Positions 8,367 to 15,551 of a stretch of 34,439 nucleotides of DNA are shown here, piece after piece. The notes beneath the pieces are model-generated. The model made no database searches. It worked only from the letters and a program-made list of their open reading frames with translations, and was not told the origin of the DNA. Where the stretch lies: the NCBI GenBank assembly GCA_002706065.1, contig PAJM01000006.1:1-34439 (forward strand). The letters are read 5' to 3'. The position numbers and the translations under genes are program-made. Numbering within the stretch: the stretch's first letter is position 1; every line of letters begins with the position of its first letter. This stretch comes from Methanobacteriota archaeon. GTDB lineage: Archaea > Thermoplasmatota > Poseidoniia > Poseidoniales > Poseidoniaceae.

Positions 8367-9446
8367 TCATTGTTGAAGTGGCATCTTCCCGATGTATTCT
8401 GCTGCTTGGCGCGATGCTTCAACCGCCCCATCTGAAAGAATGTGTGCACTTTCGACCCACGCACCGGTTAACAATACACCAGCCTTTCGAGAATAATCAC
8501 ACGGGACTCTCATGCTCTGCGGAGCAACCTTGACGTTCTTCTGCTCCCGTTCATGGAGGATATGGCGCTTCCAGCCTGGTGCTCGCTCATCCATAAATTC
8601 ACGCAGCGCTGTAAGGCGGTCTTCTGCACGTTCATTGCCAAATCGAATGGCAGAAAGGAGCGCTCCTGAAGGAGCAATTCCTGGATGGATTTGCTTTAAA
8701 TCAAAAATGGCCATTGAGGATTCCATATCCAAAATCCCATGTCGTTCTCCAAGCGGTGTAGCATCCAGTGCAACGTCTATGGTCGAAGCTGTAACAAAGG
8801 AAACATCGGGTAAACTCGGTATGAGTTTCTTTGCTTGGCCGTAGCCGCATGCAAGAAGGATAACATCAGTCTCGATATGACGACCATCGGCGAGGTGGAC
8901 CTTGTGCTTCTCGATCTTCACCACATTGGCCCCGGTTTCGATCGGTATTCCGACTTCATCCAGTGTAACTGCAAGTCGACCAACAAGCCCTGACCATCCC
9001 TCTTTGAGGACGAGGAGATTGCTGTTGAGAAGGGCTCGACTTCGGGCCTCATTGTTGAGCCCCCATGATGCGAAATAATCACTACTTTGGATTGCTGGAT
9101 GTTCTGAATCATGGGCTTTGACAGCTCTTCGGTACAACGCTGCTTCCATCATTGGCTTTCGAGGCTGCATCATACCAGAATCAAGAAGTTCAATTCGATG
9201 TGGTCGTAATGGGAGGACCGACGGTTTGACCTTGCTCACTTTCCGAACAAGTTGATGCAATGGTCCTTTCTTCAACAAGAAATGAGGACCATATCCTATC
9301 GGAAAACCATCTCTTGGCTCACTCGATGCCCGACCGCCAATGGTCGGGCGTTTCTCGAGAACGACGACGTGATGGCCTCGCACTGAAGCCTGCATCGCAG
9401 CAGCGAGCCCGGAAAGTCCTGCACCAACAACAAGAACTCTGGCCAT
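8367..9446 (-). CDS. FAD-dependent oxidoreductase, amine oxidase / phytoene desaturase-like
   Basis: This 359-residue flavoprotein starts with a dinucleotide-binding fold, VGAGLSGLAAA (residues 6-16), then an acidic strand end (LEKRPTIGGRAS) that binds the FAD ribose. Both are typical of the flavin amine oxidase and carotenoid desaturase superfamily. A C-terminal FAD-contact segment is visible near GVLLTGAWVESAHILSDGAVEASR. At 359 residues it is shorter than true phytoene desaturases (about 490), so it is more likely a small NAD(P)/FAD dehydrogenase of unknown substrate. No signal peptide is seen. It is upstream of xthA on the same strand with a 25-nt gap. A role in carotenoid or retinal metabolism would fit a light-exposed organism but is speculation. 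Confidence 0.82.
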   Translation of the reverse strand: MARVLVVGAGLSGLAAAMQASVRGHHVVVLEKRPTIGGRASSEPRDGFPIGYGPHFLLKKGPLHQLVRKVSKVKPSVLPLRPHRIELLDSGMMQPRKPMMEAALYRRAVKAHDSEHPAIQSSDYFASWGLNNEARSRALLNSNLLVLKEGWSGLVGRLAVTLDEVGIPIETGANVVKIEKHKVHLADGRHIETDVILLACGYGQAKKLIPSLPDVSFVTASTIDVALDATPLGERHGILDMESSMAIFDLKQIHPGIAPSGALLSAIRFGNERAEDRLTALREFMDERAPGWKRHILHEREQKNVKVAPQSMRVPCDYSRKAGVLLTGAWVESAHILSDGAVEASRQAAEYIGKMPLQQ

Positions 9447-9525
9447 ATGAGTCCGAAGTCGTCCTCCTCATCAACCCCTACGCGACAACAGTTTGCTTGA
9501 AGTCCTCATAGGCCTAGCAAGACTC

Positions 9526-10458
9526 ATGGGCGAACGCGCATTGTTACCGCACGACCGTGGCCATCTCCTGTGGACTGCAGAAGAGGGGGCAAGTCGTATG
9601 CTCACTTCCAGCATGGATCGTTGGACTACAGCCATCATCGGAGACGATGGTATTGATGGGCCCGTAATGGGATTTGGTGAGAAAACCACGGCTCGTGTCA
9701 TTTCGAGAGGAGACGGTACAATCGCCGGCGCAACTGTCGTCGATTACATGCTACAAATCTGGGCCCCCAGCCTTTCGACGTCGTGGAAAGCCGGCGATGG
9801 TCGACGAATCAGTAAAGGCGATGTCATCGTCGAAATCAGTGGCGATTCCGAGTCAGTATTGCGCATGGAACGTTCAATTCTCAACATTTTGGGACAGCTT
9901 TCAGGGATTGCAACCAACGCAGCTCATTGGGCAACAATTGCCCCTCGGCAAGTTGCTGCAACCCGGAAAACCGTGTGGGGGATGCTGGATAAGTGGGCCG
10001 TTCATCTTGGAGGGGGACTCACTCACAGACTCAACAAAGACGATGCGAAAATGATCAAGGAGAATGACCTTGCTGTCACAGGCGAAGAAGGGTTGCAAGC
10101 GATTGTTCAACTCCTGTCAACAATCAATGTCGAGGACACTGGTGCGTTTCTTGAACTGGAAGTGACGAACGAGAAAGATGCCATTGTTGCCGCATCGACA
10201 TGGAAGCAGCGACAAGAGACTGAAGCAATTCCTCAGCTCGTGTTGATGCTGGACAACTTTGGTCCTGAACGAAGCAAAGCAATGGTCACAGAATTAACGG
10301 ACATGGGCCTTCGTGACGCAGTTGTACTTGAGGCAAGTGGGAATATTGTTTTCGAAGATTTGGAAGCTTGGAGAGAGTGTGGCGTTGATGTTCTGTCGAC
10401 GAGTGCAATCAATCGTGGAACAGCTCCACTCGATGTGAGTATGCTCATTGAACAATGA
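9526..10458 (+). CDS. nadC: Nicotinate-nucleotide pyrophosphorylase (quinolinate phosphoribosyltransferase)
   Basis: This 310-residue enzyme converts quinolinate and PRPP to nicotinate mononucleotide, CO2 and pyrophosphate in de novo NAD synthesis. Characteristic motifs are in order: ILNILGQLSGIAT, ATRKT (PRPP/quinolinate-binding Arg and Lys), GGGLTHRLN, MIKEND, the acidic substrate site LELEV, LMLDNF and LEASGNI. The C-terminal half of the protein is unmistakable. The N-terminus is more divergent than in bacterial enzymes. I chose ATG 9526; a TTG at 9493 would add 11 residues. The stop at 10456-10458 overlaps the SD sequence of the next gene, so the two cofactor genes form a tight operon. 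nadA and nadB are not in the window. Confidence 0.93.
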   Translation: MGERALLPHDRGHLLWTAEEGASRMLTSSMDRWTTAIIGDDGIDGPVMGFGEKTTARVISRGDGTIAGATVVDYMLQIWAPSLSTSWKAGDGRRISKGDVIVEISGDSESVLRMERSILNILGQLSGIATNAAHWATIAPRQVAATRKTVWGMLDKWAVHLGGGLTHRLNKDDAKMIKENDLAVTGEEGLQAIVQLLSTINVEDTGAFLELEVTNEKDAIVAASTWKQRQETEAIPQLVLMLDNFGPERSKAMVTELTDMGLRDAVVLEASGNIVFEDLEAWRECGVDVLSTSAINRGTAPLDVSMLIEQ

Positions 10459-10467
10459 GGTGAGTTC

Positions 10468-11229
10468 ATGGAAGAACATGCAGCCGATCCTTCGCATCCG
10501 CGTTATCGTTCCCTCTTGATGCGCCATCGCCTCGAGATTGCAGCGGAAAAGGGGATGCTTGCAGATTCTGCATTGATTGCTCATGGTCGTGGAGAAGCGT
10601 ACGACTATCTTCTCGATGAAAAGACAAGCTCGAGTGCACACGTTGCTACACAGGTCGCACTCGGAGCATTGGTTAACGCACAGCACCCAGTGCTTTCCGT
10701 CAACGGAAATGTTGTGGCTCTTGCTGGCGATGAGATGTTGCTCCTCGCCGCAAAACTGGACTGCCCGCTCGAAGTGAATATTTTTTACAGAACGCCCGAA
10801 CGCATGCAAGCCTTACTTTCGGATTTGCACGAACGAAAAACCCGGCTTGGCATCGATGCTGAAATCCTTGGAGCTGAGCCAGATGCCACAATTCCTGGCC
10901 TCAAAGGACCTCGGGCGAAATGTGAATCAAAGGGAATCTTGCAAGCTGATGTCATTCTCGTACCCCTCGAAGACGGGGATCGCTGTGAAGCCCTTGTTGC
11001 CATGGGCAAGACGGTTATTGTCATCGATTTGAATCCGCTCTCCCGTTCGGCGCGTCGCGGAAGCATCACCATCGTTGATGAGTTGACTCGATGCCTGGAA
11101 AACATGCTGAGTATGGATCGAACCCAACTACCTTCGCTTGAATCATACGATCATAATCAAACGTTGCAAGATGCGTTGAACACCATTGTCGATGGAATGA
11201 GAAACAAATTTTCAGATGGAAAAGAATGA
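10468..11229 (+). CDS. 4-phosphopantoate--beta-alanine ligase (archaeal phosphopantothenate synthetase)
   Basis: This 253-residue protein belongs to the archaeal phosphopantothenate synthetase family (formerly DUF137). It joins 4-phosphopantoate and beta-alanine with ATP in archaeal CoA synthesis, replacing bacterial PanC. Recognisable blocks are HPRYRSLLMRHRL, the GLIAHGRGEA-like ALIAHGRGEAYDYLL, HPVLSVNGNVVAL, VNIFYRTPERM, the GLKGPRAK block, ADVILVPLEDGDRCEALVAMGK and IDLNPLSRSARRG. Nearly every conserved block is present and the length matches (about 250-260). The start ATG follows GAGGTGAG at 10457-10464, which overlaps the nadC stop. The stop overlaps an in-frame ATG (11226) of the next frame. 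This gene is one of the clearest archaeal markers here. Confidence 0.95.
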   Translation: MEEHAADPSHPRYRSLLMRHRLEIAAEKGMLADSALIAHGRGEAYDYLLDEKTSSSAHVATQVALGALVNAQHPVLSVNGNVVALAGDEMLLLAAKLDCPLEVNIFYRTPERMQALLSDLHERKTRLGIDAEILGAEPDATIPGLKGPRAKCESKGILQADVILVPLEDGDRCEALVAMGKTVIVIDLNPLSRSARRGSITIVDELTRCLENMLSMDRTQLPSLESYDHNQTLQDALNTIVDGMRNKFSDGKE

Positions 11230-11285
11230 ATCATTCAAGATTTCGTTGGGAAGGCTTCAAAGGCCGTCAAGTCCGAGGGTTTTCC

Positions 11286-11903
11286 ATGAGTGAGGACAGT
11301 CAAGAAACACGCGGATTGATTGATGTTAACTCGCTTCCAGAGCCTGTACGCCGTATGGCAGAGGTGATGACAGGACTTGATCCAGAGTGGACCATCAACG
11401 GGTGGTTAACGCAGCAGGCAGAGCAAACCTTGGCACTGCTTCGTCATGATCTCAAGCGCGAACGATTGCTCTTGGAACAACGCAAGTTCCGCCTCGACGA
11501 TTTGGAACGTCGAATCAACCCTGATCAAGAAAAAGACGAGCATCAGATGTCAATTTTCGATTGCTTCGGGTTGGACGAGGACAATACATTCACTGGGCTT
11601 TCACAACGCGGTGAGAAACAACGAGTCGAGGAAGGTGAATCGCATGGAGCTGAGGCTTTCATCGAACTCCTGCCTGATGAACAGGGTGACGACCCTTTAC
11701 TCGCTGTTGCTTGTCAATTGGTTGTCATGATCGTTGACGGTGAAATCGAGAAGGGAGAACCCGTTGCCACGCTTGAAACCATCTTTGAGCGAATGCTTCA
11801 ACATGGTGTAGAAGATGTGGAAATCGATGAGGCCATCGATTACCTCCTGACAACTGGCGGACTGATTGAAGTCGATGACGATTGTTTCATTTCAACAATT
11901 TAG
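11286..11903 (+). CDS. Unknown protein with helical centre and possible winged-helix C-terminus
   Basis: I do not recognise this 205-residue protein. Residues 30-75 are helical and charged (LRHDLKRERLLLEQRKFRLDDLERR), suggesting a coiled coil. Residues 130-205 alternate helices and end in a helix plus short beta-like turn (EIDEAIDYLLTTGGLIEVDDDCF) reminiscent of a winged helix with a wing. The protein is acidic and has no signal or membrane segment. The start is uncertain: ATG 11226 overlaps the upstream stop as ATGA, whereas ATG 11286 follows a GAGGG motif by about 8 nt; I prefer the latter. It is probably the third gene of the nadC operon. A replication or chromosome-segregation accessory role (for example ScpB-like) is conceivable but unproven. 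Confidence 0.68.
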   Translation: MSEDSQETRGLIDVNSLPEPVRRMAEVMTGLDPEWTINGWLTQQAEQTLALLRHDLKRERLLLEQRKFRLDDLERRINPDQEKDEHQMSIFDCFGLDEDNTFTGLSQRGEKQRVEEGESHGAEAFIELLPDEQGDDPLLAVACQLVVMIVDGEIEKGEPVATLETIFERMLQHGVEDVEIDEAIDYLLTTGGLIEVDDDCFISTI

Positions 11904-11904
11904 T

Positions 11905-13119
11905 TTATTCAAATTGTTCGAGTTTGGTGTAAATTATTTCGCCGTGATGATGGATTTCCAATTGGACTTCGCACAGTCCATTGCAGATTTGGCCCCCATT
12001 CTCTTGGAAAATAATTTGATCACCAGTCGAAAGTGCTGGCAAGTATTCATTGCTATTGTCTACGTTATACAGTTGGCCTATGCATTGAGCTTCGGAGGTT
12101 TCACTCTCAACCCATCCCGACCCGGTTTCAATCATTTCAACAATGTCACATTCAAGCTGTCCACTTTCAGAGAACACATAGAGTTCAATGTCTTGATACT
12201 CCACTGAATATTGGACCTGTTCTGCTGTTACGATCGCAAGTGAATCATATACTGCCTCGGTCATTTCCTCATTGTAATCCTCCAGCGCAAATATTACCCT
12301 TGGACCATCGTATTCGAACTGCTCAAACAAGCAATCAATGGATTTCGCTTCTGCGTACACCTCTCCACTTTTCTGCAAGAATTCTGTTGTCCAGGCATCT
12401 TCAATATCAAAACGTATCCGGCCGTTGATGATAATTTGAGAATACATGTACATCGATTGAGAATCGAGGGTGGATGGCTCGATGTCATTGAGAAAAATCT
12501 GGCATGTATTTTGCGAGTTGACTGCGATTCCTGTATCAAAAACATGCACGTCCATGCACGAGTTAGCTCCGAACGTGTCGTAGCAAATCCTGTACACGCC
12601 TCCGCCTTCGTATTCTGAACTGTAACCAGAAACCTGCATCCTTGCTACACACAGATTGTTTTCCTCAGTAAACGTTTGAAATTCATCACTCCACTCTGCG
12701 CAACCATCATTGTTCAAAGGAAAGACGATCTTCATTTGATCCGTTTCGAAAATGAATCCCCTACCAGAATCGTACCAATACACTTCATCATAGAATATCG
12801 GTTCAGTTGTACGTTCGTAAACAACGTAGCCGATGATCGACCCAAGAATCAAGACAAACATGATGCCTGCCGAGAGTTTCAACGGAAACGGTTTCGGTTC
12901 TTCAGAACCTGGTTTATCCTCAATTGATGGAGAAAGTGAATGCTCCTCAGGTGAGGACTCAGTCGGTTCGTTGTCTTCTGGCCTGTAGAGACGGTAGCCG
13001 TTTTCATCAGAATACCAATGATTTCCTTCATGATCGAGATACCAATGTGTACCGCGTTCATCAGTCTGTAACCATTTACCTGCTGGAAGATCTTCCCACT
13101 TGTCCACCGATGTCGTCAC
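11905..13119 (-). CDS. Single-pass membrane protein with tandem WY-rich repeats and a cysteine-rich outer region
   Basis: This 404-residue protein starts at a GTG. Residues 10-45 hold short repeats of the form GTHWYLDHEG / GNHWYSDENG / YRLYRPEDN, resembling small tryptophan-tyrosine beta motifs. An acidic, Pro/Ser-rich spacer (46-76) and one transmembrane helix (about 81-101, AGIMFVLILGSIIGYVV) follow. The remaining 300 residues carry around eleven cysteines, consistent with disulfides on the outside of the cell. No known family is recognised. Topology is inferred as N-terminus inside, large domain outside. It converges with the 11286 gene with 1 nt between stops. A sensor or surface-anchoring role is possible. 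Confidence 0.8.
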   Translation of the reverse strand: MTTSVDKWEDLPAGKWLQTDERGTHWYLDHEGNHWYSDENGYRLYRPEDNEPTESSPEEHSLSPSIEDKPGSEEPKPFPLKLSAGIMFVLILGSIIGYVVYERTTEPIFYDEVYWYDSGRGFIFETDQMKIVFPLNNDGCAEWSDEFQTFTEENNLCVARMQVSGYSSEYEGGGVYRICYDTFGANSCMDVHVFDTGIAVNSQNTCQIFLNDIEPSTLDSQSMYMYSQIIINGRIRFDIEDAWTTEFLQKSGEVYAEAKSIDCLFEQFEYDGPRVIFALEDYNEEMTEAVYDSLAIVTAEQVQYSVEYQDIELYVFSESGQLECDIVEMIETGSGWVESETSEAQCIGQLYNVDNSNEYLPALSTGDQIIFQENGGQICNGLCEVQLEIHHHGEIIYTKLEQFE

Positions 13120-13329
13120 GTTTGTCGCTGTGGTTCATTGTATCTTTACTTTAATGAATCATCATACAACATACAATCAGGGGTACGCGCATTTAATCGG
13201 TTACAACTACGGCCAACAGACAATCGTTTCCCTTGATTATGCAATACAGGACACTGTCGTAGTTTAATTTTCAAAGGGCCCCCATTGCGATTTCTTTTTG
13301 ATACAAAGCGGTTTAAGAAAACTATAGTT

Positions 13330-13337
13330 GATATATT
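13330..13337 (+). promoter_or_regulatory. TATA-like box for the OmdA-domain gene
   Basis: GATATATT is centred about 24 nt upstream of the ATG at 13358. The surrounding 13300-13345 is AT-rich. Spacing suggests a leaderless transcript. The rest of the intergenic stretch 13120-13329 shows no gene, tRNA or clear repeat. Confidence 0.45.
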
Positions 13338-13357
13338 CGGGTTCAGATTTTGTACAT

Positions 13358-13582
13358 ATGGTCCAGAACTCGAACTCCCATAATTTGTTTGAAGAGCCTG
13401 GAGAACTTCTCAAGGCACTGCGTATTGCACGAGCTCGTTCGTACTGGCTCGATTCCACTTCCGACTACCGCCAAAACATCCTGCAGTGGATTGGTAAAGC
13501 AAGGCGGAAATCGACCAAAACCAAACGAATTGACACCGTTGTAGACCACTGTGTCCGTGGTGTACGATTGACAAATTACTGA
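13358..13582 (+). CDS. Small YdeI/OmpD-associated (OmdA) domain protein
   Basis: This 74-residue protein consists almost wholly of an OmdA-like helical domain (PF13376 type). The hallmark is the run YWLDSTSDYRQNILQWIGKA followed by a basic helix with TKTKRIDTVVDH; this matches the family pattern of Ser/Asp-x-Tyr/Arg-x-x-x-x-x-Trp-Ile-x-x-Ala-[KR] then an arginine-rich helix. In larger YdeI-type proteins this domain follows a DUF1905- or YdhG-type domain, which is missing here. No signal peptide is seen. The ATG at 13358 is supported by a TATA-like box 24 nt upstream. It is flanked by its own promoter-like sequences and is likely transcribed alone. Function is unknown; members are linked to stress and bacteriocin protection only by association. 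Confidence 0.72.
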   Translation: MVQNSNSHNLFEEPGELLKALRIARARSYWLDSTSDYRQNILQWIGKARRKSTKTKRIDTVVDHCVRGVRLTNY

Positions 13583-13634
13583 TTCGAGGCATACGAGAAG
13601 AGGGGCTGTTGCCCAACCCGATTCCGATGTTGGG

Positions 13635-13645
13635 GTCCATTGGAC
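13635..13645. repeat. 11-bp perfect palindrome upstream of the 13689 gene
   Basis: GTCCATTGGAC is a perfect two-fold palindrome about a central T, flanked by TGGG and ATCCCCA that partly extend the symmetry. It lies 13 nt upstream of the promoter-like box of the next gene, a position suitable for a regulator-binding site. No binder is known. Confidence 0.4.
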
Positions 13646-13657
13646 ATCCCCATATTC

Positions 13658-13667
13658 TGTTAATACC
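13658..13667 (+). promoter_or_regulatory. TATA-like box for the 13689 gene
   Basis: TGTTAATACC is centred about 27 nt upstream of the ATG at 13689, again compatible with a leaderless start. It is a weak to moderate match to an archaeal TATA box. Confidence 0.4.
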
Positions 13668-13688
13668 GTCCCTACTCATATTCAATAC

Positions 13689-14267
13689 ATGAGAATCGTT
13701 GCAAGTATGTTCTGTGGATGGATGGTCTGGTTCAGTTTTGTAACATGGCGTTTGATGCATCCTGAAGTTGCAGTATTGGCTGGAATCGTCAGTGTTTTTG
13801 TTTGTGAGGCGATGATTCATCGGGCTGAACGGAAAGGATTGCAACGAGAACGTTTTCAGCTTCGTCAACAATTGAATCTCTCAGCGTACAACATCAACCA
13901 GTTGCAGGAGTCCCTTTCCCATGTCCAGGCTGAACTTCATCGAAGGGACATCATCGGCACACCCGCTGCTCGAGAACTCCTCAAGCGACAAGAAGAGGCC
14001 ATGAGTGCACAATCCTCTGCATTGGAAGATCGGACCAGTCGTCAAGACCGGATGTTCATGGCCATGGAACGTCTTCTTGCCTCTCAAACCGAACAGACTG
14101 CGGCCATCCAACAAAGCCTCGCTGAGTTGTTAACTCAACTTGCATCTGAACCTCGGCAGCATGTGACAATGACTGACAGTGTACTCGTTCAGAATCGTGA
14201 AGAAGAACAGATGCGAAAACAGTTCCGAAAGATGAGTGACGATTTTATTGCTGAACTGTTTGAATAG
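13689..14267 (+). CDS. Membrane-anchored coiled-coil protein, unknown
   Basis: This 192-residue protein has two N-terminal hydrophobic segments (about residues 4-20 and 25-42). A long, Gln/Glu/Arg-rich helical region follows (50-150) with heptad-like spacing, for example LQESLSHVQAELHRRD and MERLLASQTEQTAAIQQSLAELL. The C-terminus (MRKQFRKMSDDFIAELFE) is charged. No enzyme motif is found. It may tether a cytoplasmic coiled coil to the membrane. It begins a same-strand run of three genes (13689-15289) that all have short N-terminal membrane segments and helical charged tails, spaced 36 nt and then 2 nt apart. The run looks like an operon of functionally linked proteins of unknown role. Confidence 0.75.
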   Translation: MRIVASMFCGWMVWFSFVTWRLMHPEVAVLAGIVSVFVCEAMIHRAERKGLQRERFQLRQQLNLSAYNINQLQESLSHVQAELHRRDIIGTPAARELLKRQEEAMSAQSSALEDRTSRQDRMFMAMERLLASQTEQTAAIQQSLAELLTQLASEPRQHVTMTDSVLVQNREEEQMRKQFRKMSDDFIAELFE

Positions 14268-14303
14268 CGGTATCTTGAGAACCTTAGCCCTCCTAGGGCG
14301 TTC

Positions 14304-14624
14304 ATGGCGACCAAGCGCGAACATGCTGTTGCCATCCTTGATGCGCTTGAATCAAAGGAACGATTGACATCAAGGACAATCATCGGTTCAATAATTGCTG
14401 CTGTTTTCCTTCTGGTCCTTGCGTACGTGACCATCTGGCAATTTGCTGCTGGAGGTGCATTGCTCATTACCTTACTTCTGCAGATGACGCATGAACGATT
14501 GAGCGTTGCCGCCGATGCAATGATTGAATCGAATATGCAAAAACTTGGATGGGAGGCGCAAGCACTTGATGACGAGGCCTCGATGAAAAAACTCCGAGAA
14601 CTTGCCGGGCGAACCGAGGGGTGA
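14304..14624 (+). CDS. Small membrane protein, unknown
   Basis: This 106-residue protein has a charged N-terminal helix (ATKREHAVAILDALESKERL), two adjacent transmembrane segments (about 24-44 and 46-60) and a charged helical tail of about 40 residues. It resembles its two neighbours in architecture more than in sequence. The stop at 14622-14624 overlaps the SD-containing start region of the next gene (GAGGGGTGAGAATG), so translation is probably coupled. No family is recognised. Confidence 0.72.
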   Translation: MATKREHAVAILDALESKERLTSRTIIGSIIAAVFLLVLAYVTIWQFAAGGALLITLLLQMTHERLSVAADAMIESNMQKLGWEAQALDDEASMKKLRELAGRTEG

Positions 14625-14626
14625 GA

Positions 14627-15289
14627 ATGGTTTCCATTCCAAACGGCATCTCCTCCTACGAAGCACTTCGGAAGCGATGGATGATTTCCGTTCTGACGTT
14701 GAGTGGGTTGGGGGTTCTTGGCGGATACATGCTCACAGCATCGGTTCTCGTTGCCTCATTATGTCTCCTTCTAGGACAGATCATCGCCTTCGCCGATTAT
14801 TCAAGACGACGGAACATGACCGATGCTTGGATTGAGGAAATGTTGAGCGATTTGCACATCGATATCGATGATTTTGAGGGACAACTTACGCCTGCAGTCG
14901 TGCTCAAACAGTGGGAAGCGCACATGAAGAAAGAACGCACCAATCCTTTGATGACGAGAGGGAAAGACGAACGTGGTTTTACACCTGGAATTGTTGAATC
15001 TGCTCTCGATACCTCCCGCACCTACAAGGAGGCTGAAGACCGTGAAGAACACGAAGGGCTCGAAGAAGAATTAACAATCGCTCAGCAAGTGAAAGCAGAA
15101 GCCGATCAACGATATGCTGAACATGCTCAACAACGCTGGGAAGAGGCTGAACGAAATGATCCCGATTTGATAGAAGTAGGAGTGAAGCGACTTGGAGACC
15201 TCGTCGCAACGGACTACTTTGAAAAGAATCACGACCCAAACGCGATTTCGAAATTGATGGCTCAGGAATCTTCCAACGATGAGAGTTGA
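14627..15289 (+). CDS. Membrane protein with long acidic helical tail, unknown
   Basis: This 220-residue protein has two N-terminal transmembrane segments (about residues 20-38 and 40-56) and then a 160-residue soluble region. The latter is dominated by charged helix (residues about 125-175, rich in Glu, Arg and Gln), such as EELTIAQQVKAEADQRYAEHAQQRWEEAERN. The ATG at 14627 follows GAGGGG by 5 nt; an overlapping GTG at 14621 is the alternative start. The 3' end overlaps the convergent Pcc1-like gene by 28 bp. It is the last gene of the 13689-15289 run. No catalytic motif was found. Confidence 0.74.
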   Translation: MVSIPNGISSYEALRKRWMISVLTLSGLGVLGGYMLTASVLVASLCLLLGQIIAFADYSRRRNMTDAWIEEMLSDLHIDIDDFEGQLTPAVVLKQWEAHMKKERTNPLMTRGKDERGFTPGIVESALDTSRTYKEAEDREEHEGLEEELTIAQQVKAEADQRYAEHAQQRWEEAERNDPDLIEVGVKRLGDLVATDYFEKNHDPNAISKLMAQESSNDES

Positions 15290-15480
15290 ACCAGCAGTTC
15301 ATCGACTGCATCTCGTAATCCTCGCATCGATTCCGATTCTACGGTGATTTCCAATTGAGCCCTGTCCCCTTCTGCAATCTGCGTAAAGGAGCAATTGAGT
15401 TTGTTGAGCATCTCGATGAGCGGTTTGGATTCCGTTCCAGCCCCCGACCATGAAATCACAACGTGGTGTCCGGTTGACAT
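15262..15480 (-). CDS. Probable KEOPS complex subunit Pcc1 family protein
   Basis: This 72-residue protein has the predicted layout of Pcc1: a strand (HHVVISWSG), a helix (SKPLIEMLNKL), a strand pair ending in AQLEITVES and a final helix (SMRGLRDAVDELLVQL). In Pcc1 the last helix typically contains a Leu-Arg-x-x-x-[ND]-x-[LF]-[LI] pattern, which is seen here as GLRDAVDELLV. Pcc1 dimerises the KEOPS complex that makes threonylcarbamoyladenosine in tRNA. The assignment rests on length and pattern, so it is moderate. The start is the ATG at 15478-15480; an upstream in-frame ATG would add 13 residues. It is divergent from hflX and overlaps the previous gene's 3' end by 28 bp. Confidence 0.5.
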   Translation of the reverse strand: MSTGHHVVISWSGAGTESKPLIEMLNKLNCSFTQIAEGDRAQLEITVESESMRGLRDAVDELLVQLSSLEDS

Positions 15481-15551
15481 ATTTGTGCCTTCAACTGGCC
15501 TCATATGAGGTTGATGCATGAAATCAAATGTACTTCCTACAAGCGTTGTTC

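Noticed and set aside
9493-9525. TTG-started N-terminal extension of nadC
   Set aside because: The extension has no similarity and no TATA or SD support; the ATG at 9526 is preferred, though not proven.
13120-13357. Possible tRNA or small RNA in the longest gene-free stretch
   Set aside because: No cloverleaf, CCA end or strong hairpin can be formed by eye; the region is AT-rich with promoter-like sequence only.
13635-13650. Palindrome as a transcription terminator
   Set aside because: The central loop would be a single base, no T-run follows, and it sits upstream of a gene rather than after one.
13689-15289. Phage-derived holin or tail cluster
   Set aside because: Sizes and membrane segments are suggestive, but no other phage gene, integrase or att repeat lies nearby.
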